The translations under genes were made by a program, and so were the position numbers. Below the pieces are notes generated by a model. It was not told the DNA's origin. It was given only the letters and a program-made list of their open reading frames with translations, and searched no databases. Below are positions 5,544 to 6,546 of a DNA stretch of 6,546 nt, in pieces; within the stretch, counting starts at the first letter, position 1, and each line of letters opens with the position of its first letter. The stretch is taken from assembly GCA_016931875.1 (NCBI GenBank), contig JAFGDX010000449.1:1-6546 (forward strand). Reading direction: 5' to 3'. This DNA is from Prolixibacteraceae bacterium (GTDB lineage: Bacteria; Bacteroidota; Bacteroidia; Bacteroidales; Prolixibacteraceae).

Positions 5544-6546
5544 TTATTGTCCTAATTTTTCCAAAACTTCGTTGTACTTATCCATTTGTTTCATGCGGTA
5601 GTACAAATTCTTTAGAGATTCCAGGGTCATCACATCATCGGGTTTTAACTCCTGGCATTTTTCCATGTAAGGCAACGCTTTTTCCCACCAAATATCAGCT
5701 TTTTTGGTCTCTTCCAAATATCTTTCATTTTCATTGGCAGGTATAGCATTGGCCACTTCAATTTGCTGAACACCTTTATTGTAATACAAAGCACCTAAGT
5801 TATAGTATGCATTATAATATTCAGGGTCTGCTTCAATGGCTTTGTCGTATGCTTCAATGGCTTTTTCTTCATCATCCAGTTTTTCGAACAATGTACCTTG
5901 TGCAAAATAAAATGTTGCATTTTCCGGATCCTGTTCGATAGCCATCTCCAGGTATTTCATTGCATCCTCTGTTCTGTTCTGGTCAAGATAAATCTGAATC
6001 ATACTGGTAAGTACGGTGTTATCTTCCGGATATTTTTCAAATCCTTCCTGTAAAATTTGCAAAGCGCCCAATGTATCTTTTTTCTGTTGATACGCATTGG
6101 CAATCAAACTGTATGTGCGGGCTCCGTTATAACCATGTTCTGCGGCTTCCTTGTAATATTTAATCGCTTTATCGTACTGCTGGGCATTGTAGGCAGCCAA
6201 ACCGGTATTATAAACAATAACCGTATCAACCGCATCCGGGTTATCTTCTTTTATCAACGGCATATCGTTAATGGCAAGAATTTGTTCAAAAGAACGCAGT
6301 GCTTTTTCGTAATCTTCGTTGTTGAAACCATCCACCGCCTGGTTGGTAAGGTCATTTGTCAACAATGTAAGTTTAATTTTTAAGCTGTTGCTGAATCTGC
6401 CCTTGTCATCCAGTTCCAATGCTTTTTTGTAGGATTCGAAAGCGGTGGCCAGCGGGTCTTCAGATAAACTCTTTACGTTTTCATCTTCCGATTGATAAAT
6501 TGCCTGATATATTTCTCCCCTAACTTCCCATGTTTTGGGCCAGCCA
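5544..6546 (-). CDS. Tetratricopeptide repeat (TPR) protein, N-terminus beyond the window
   Basis: The frame is open to the right edge, so the gene is partial; 333 residues are visible. A TTG at 6417-6419 could be read as a start but lies within a continuing TPR (ESYKKALELD), so it is internal. About seven to eight TPR units are visible, at roughly residues 6-48, 66-95, 110-140, 143-175, 177-210, 211-244, 245-304 (with an inserted charged segment) and 306-332. Clear examples are the AIEQDPENATFYFAQGTLFE region and AIEADPEYYNAYYNLGALYY. TPR units form helical-hairpin scaffolds for protein contacts; no enzymatic domain is visible. The C-terminal layout (YYNLGALYYNKGV, then a charged insert, ALPYMEKCQELKPDD, LYYRMKQMDKYNEV) recalls a Bacteroidota family of exported TPR proteins that I remember next to gyrA; neither the signal peptide nor gyrA can be checked here. 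It ends directly at a strong terminator. The specific function is unknown. Confidence 0.9.
   Translation of the reverse strand, partial: GWPKTWEVRGEIYQAIYQSEDENVKSLSEDPLATAFESYKKALELDDKGRFSNSLKIKLTLLTNDLTNQAVDGFNNEDYEKALRSFEQILAINDMPLIKEDNPDAVDTVIVYNTGLAAYNAQQYDKAIKYYKEAAEHGYNGARTYSLIANAYQQKKDTLGALQILQEGFEKYPEDNTVLTSMIQIYLDQNRTEDAMKYLEMAIEQDPENATFYFAQGTLFEKLDDEEKAIEAYDKAIEADPEYYNAYYNLGALYYNKGVQQIEVANAIPANENERYLEETKKADIWWEKALPYMEKCQELKPDDVMTLESLKNLYYRMKQMDKYNEVLEKLGQ

Noticed and set aside
6417..6419. TTG as start codon of the TPR gene
   Set aside because: The frame stays open to the window edge and the upstream residues continue TPR-like sequence, so the gene is partial.

Overview
The window looks like a piece of a Bacteroidota chromosome, probably a marine or gut-type relative of the Marinilabiliales/Prolixibacteraceae. 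The grounds are a DUF4835/PorD-type protein lying between coaBC and recN (an order I recall from this phylum), an AT-rich genome without clear Shine-Dalgarno sequences, a lipoprotein with an acidic stretch after the lipid cysteine, and a formylglycine-type sulfatase. The order-level placement is inference; the phylum is well supported.

Layout. Positions 1-4782 carry four plus-strand genes: the 3' part of coaBC (coenzyme A synthesis), a secreted DUF4835/PorD-like protein, recN (SMC-like DNA repair ATPase), and a lipoprotein sulfatase resembling N-sulfoglucosamine sulfohydrolase. The first three look like a conserved housekeeping cluster. The sulfatase follows recN by 48 bp and seems to be an accessory gene joined to that cluster; no SusC/SusD or other glycan genes are visible. 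Positions 5544-6546 carry one minus-strand gene, a TPR-repeat protein whose N-terminus lies beyond the right edge.

The two gene blocks converge on about 760 bp without a convincing gene (4783-5543). This gap is the most unusual part of the window. It is packed with inverted repeats: a long interrupted palindrome, a GC-rich hairpin, two overlapping hairpins, a perfect AT palindrome, and a roughly 250-bp unit (5231-5483) with imperfect terminal inverted repeats. That unit holds two diverged copies of the same hairpin, one of whose base pairs changes in a compensatory way, plus a short GC palindrome. A bidirectional terminator hairpin lies directly after the TPR gene. Both flanking genes end here, so the structure is unlikely to be 5' regulation. 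A non-autonomous MITE/REP-like element, or a structured non-coding RNA, are the leading readings. No complete new protein system was found.
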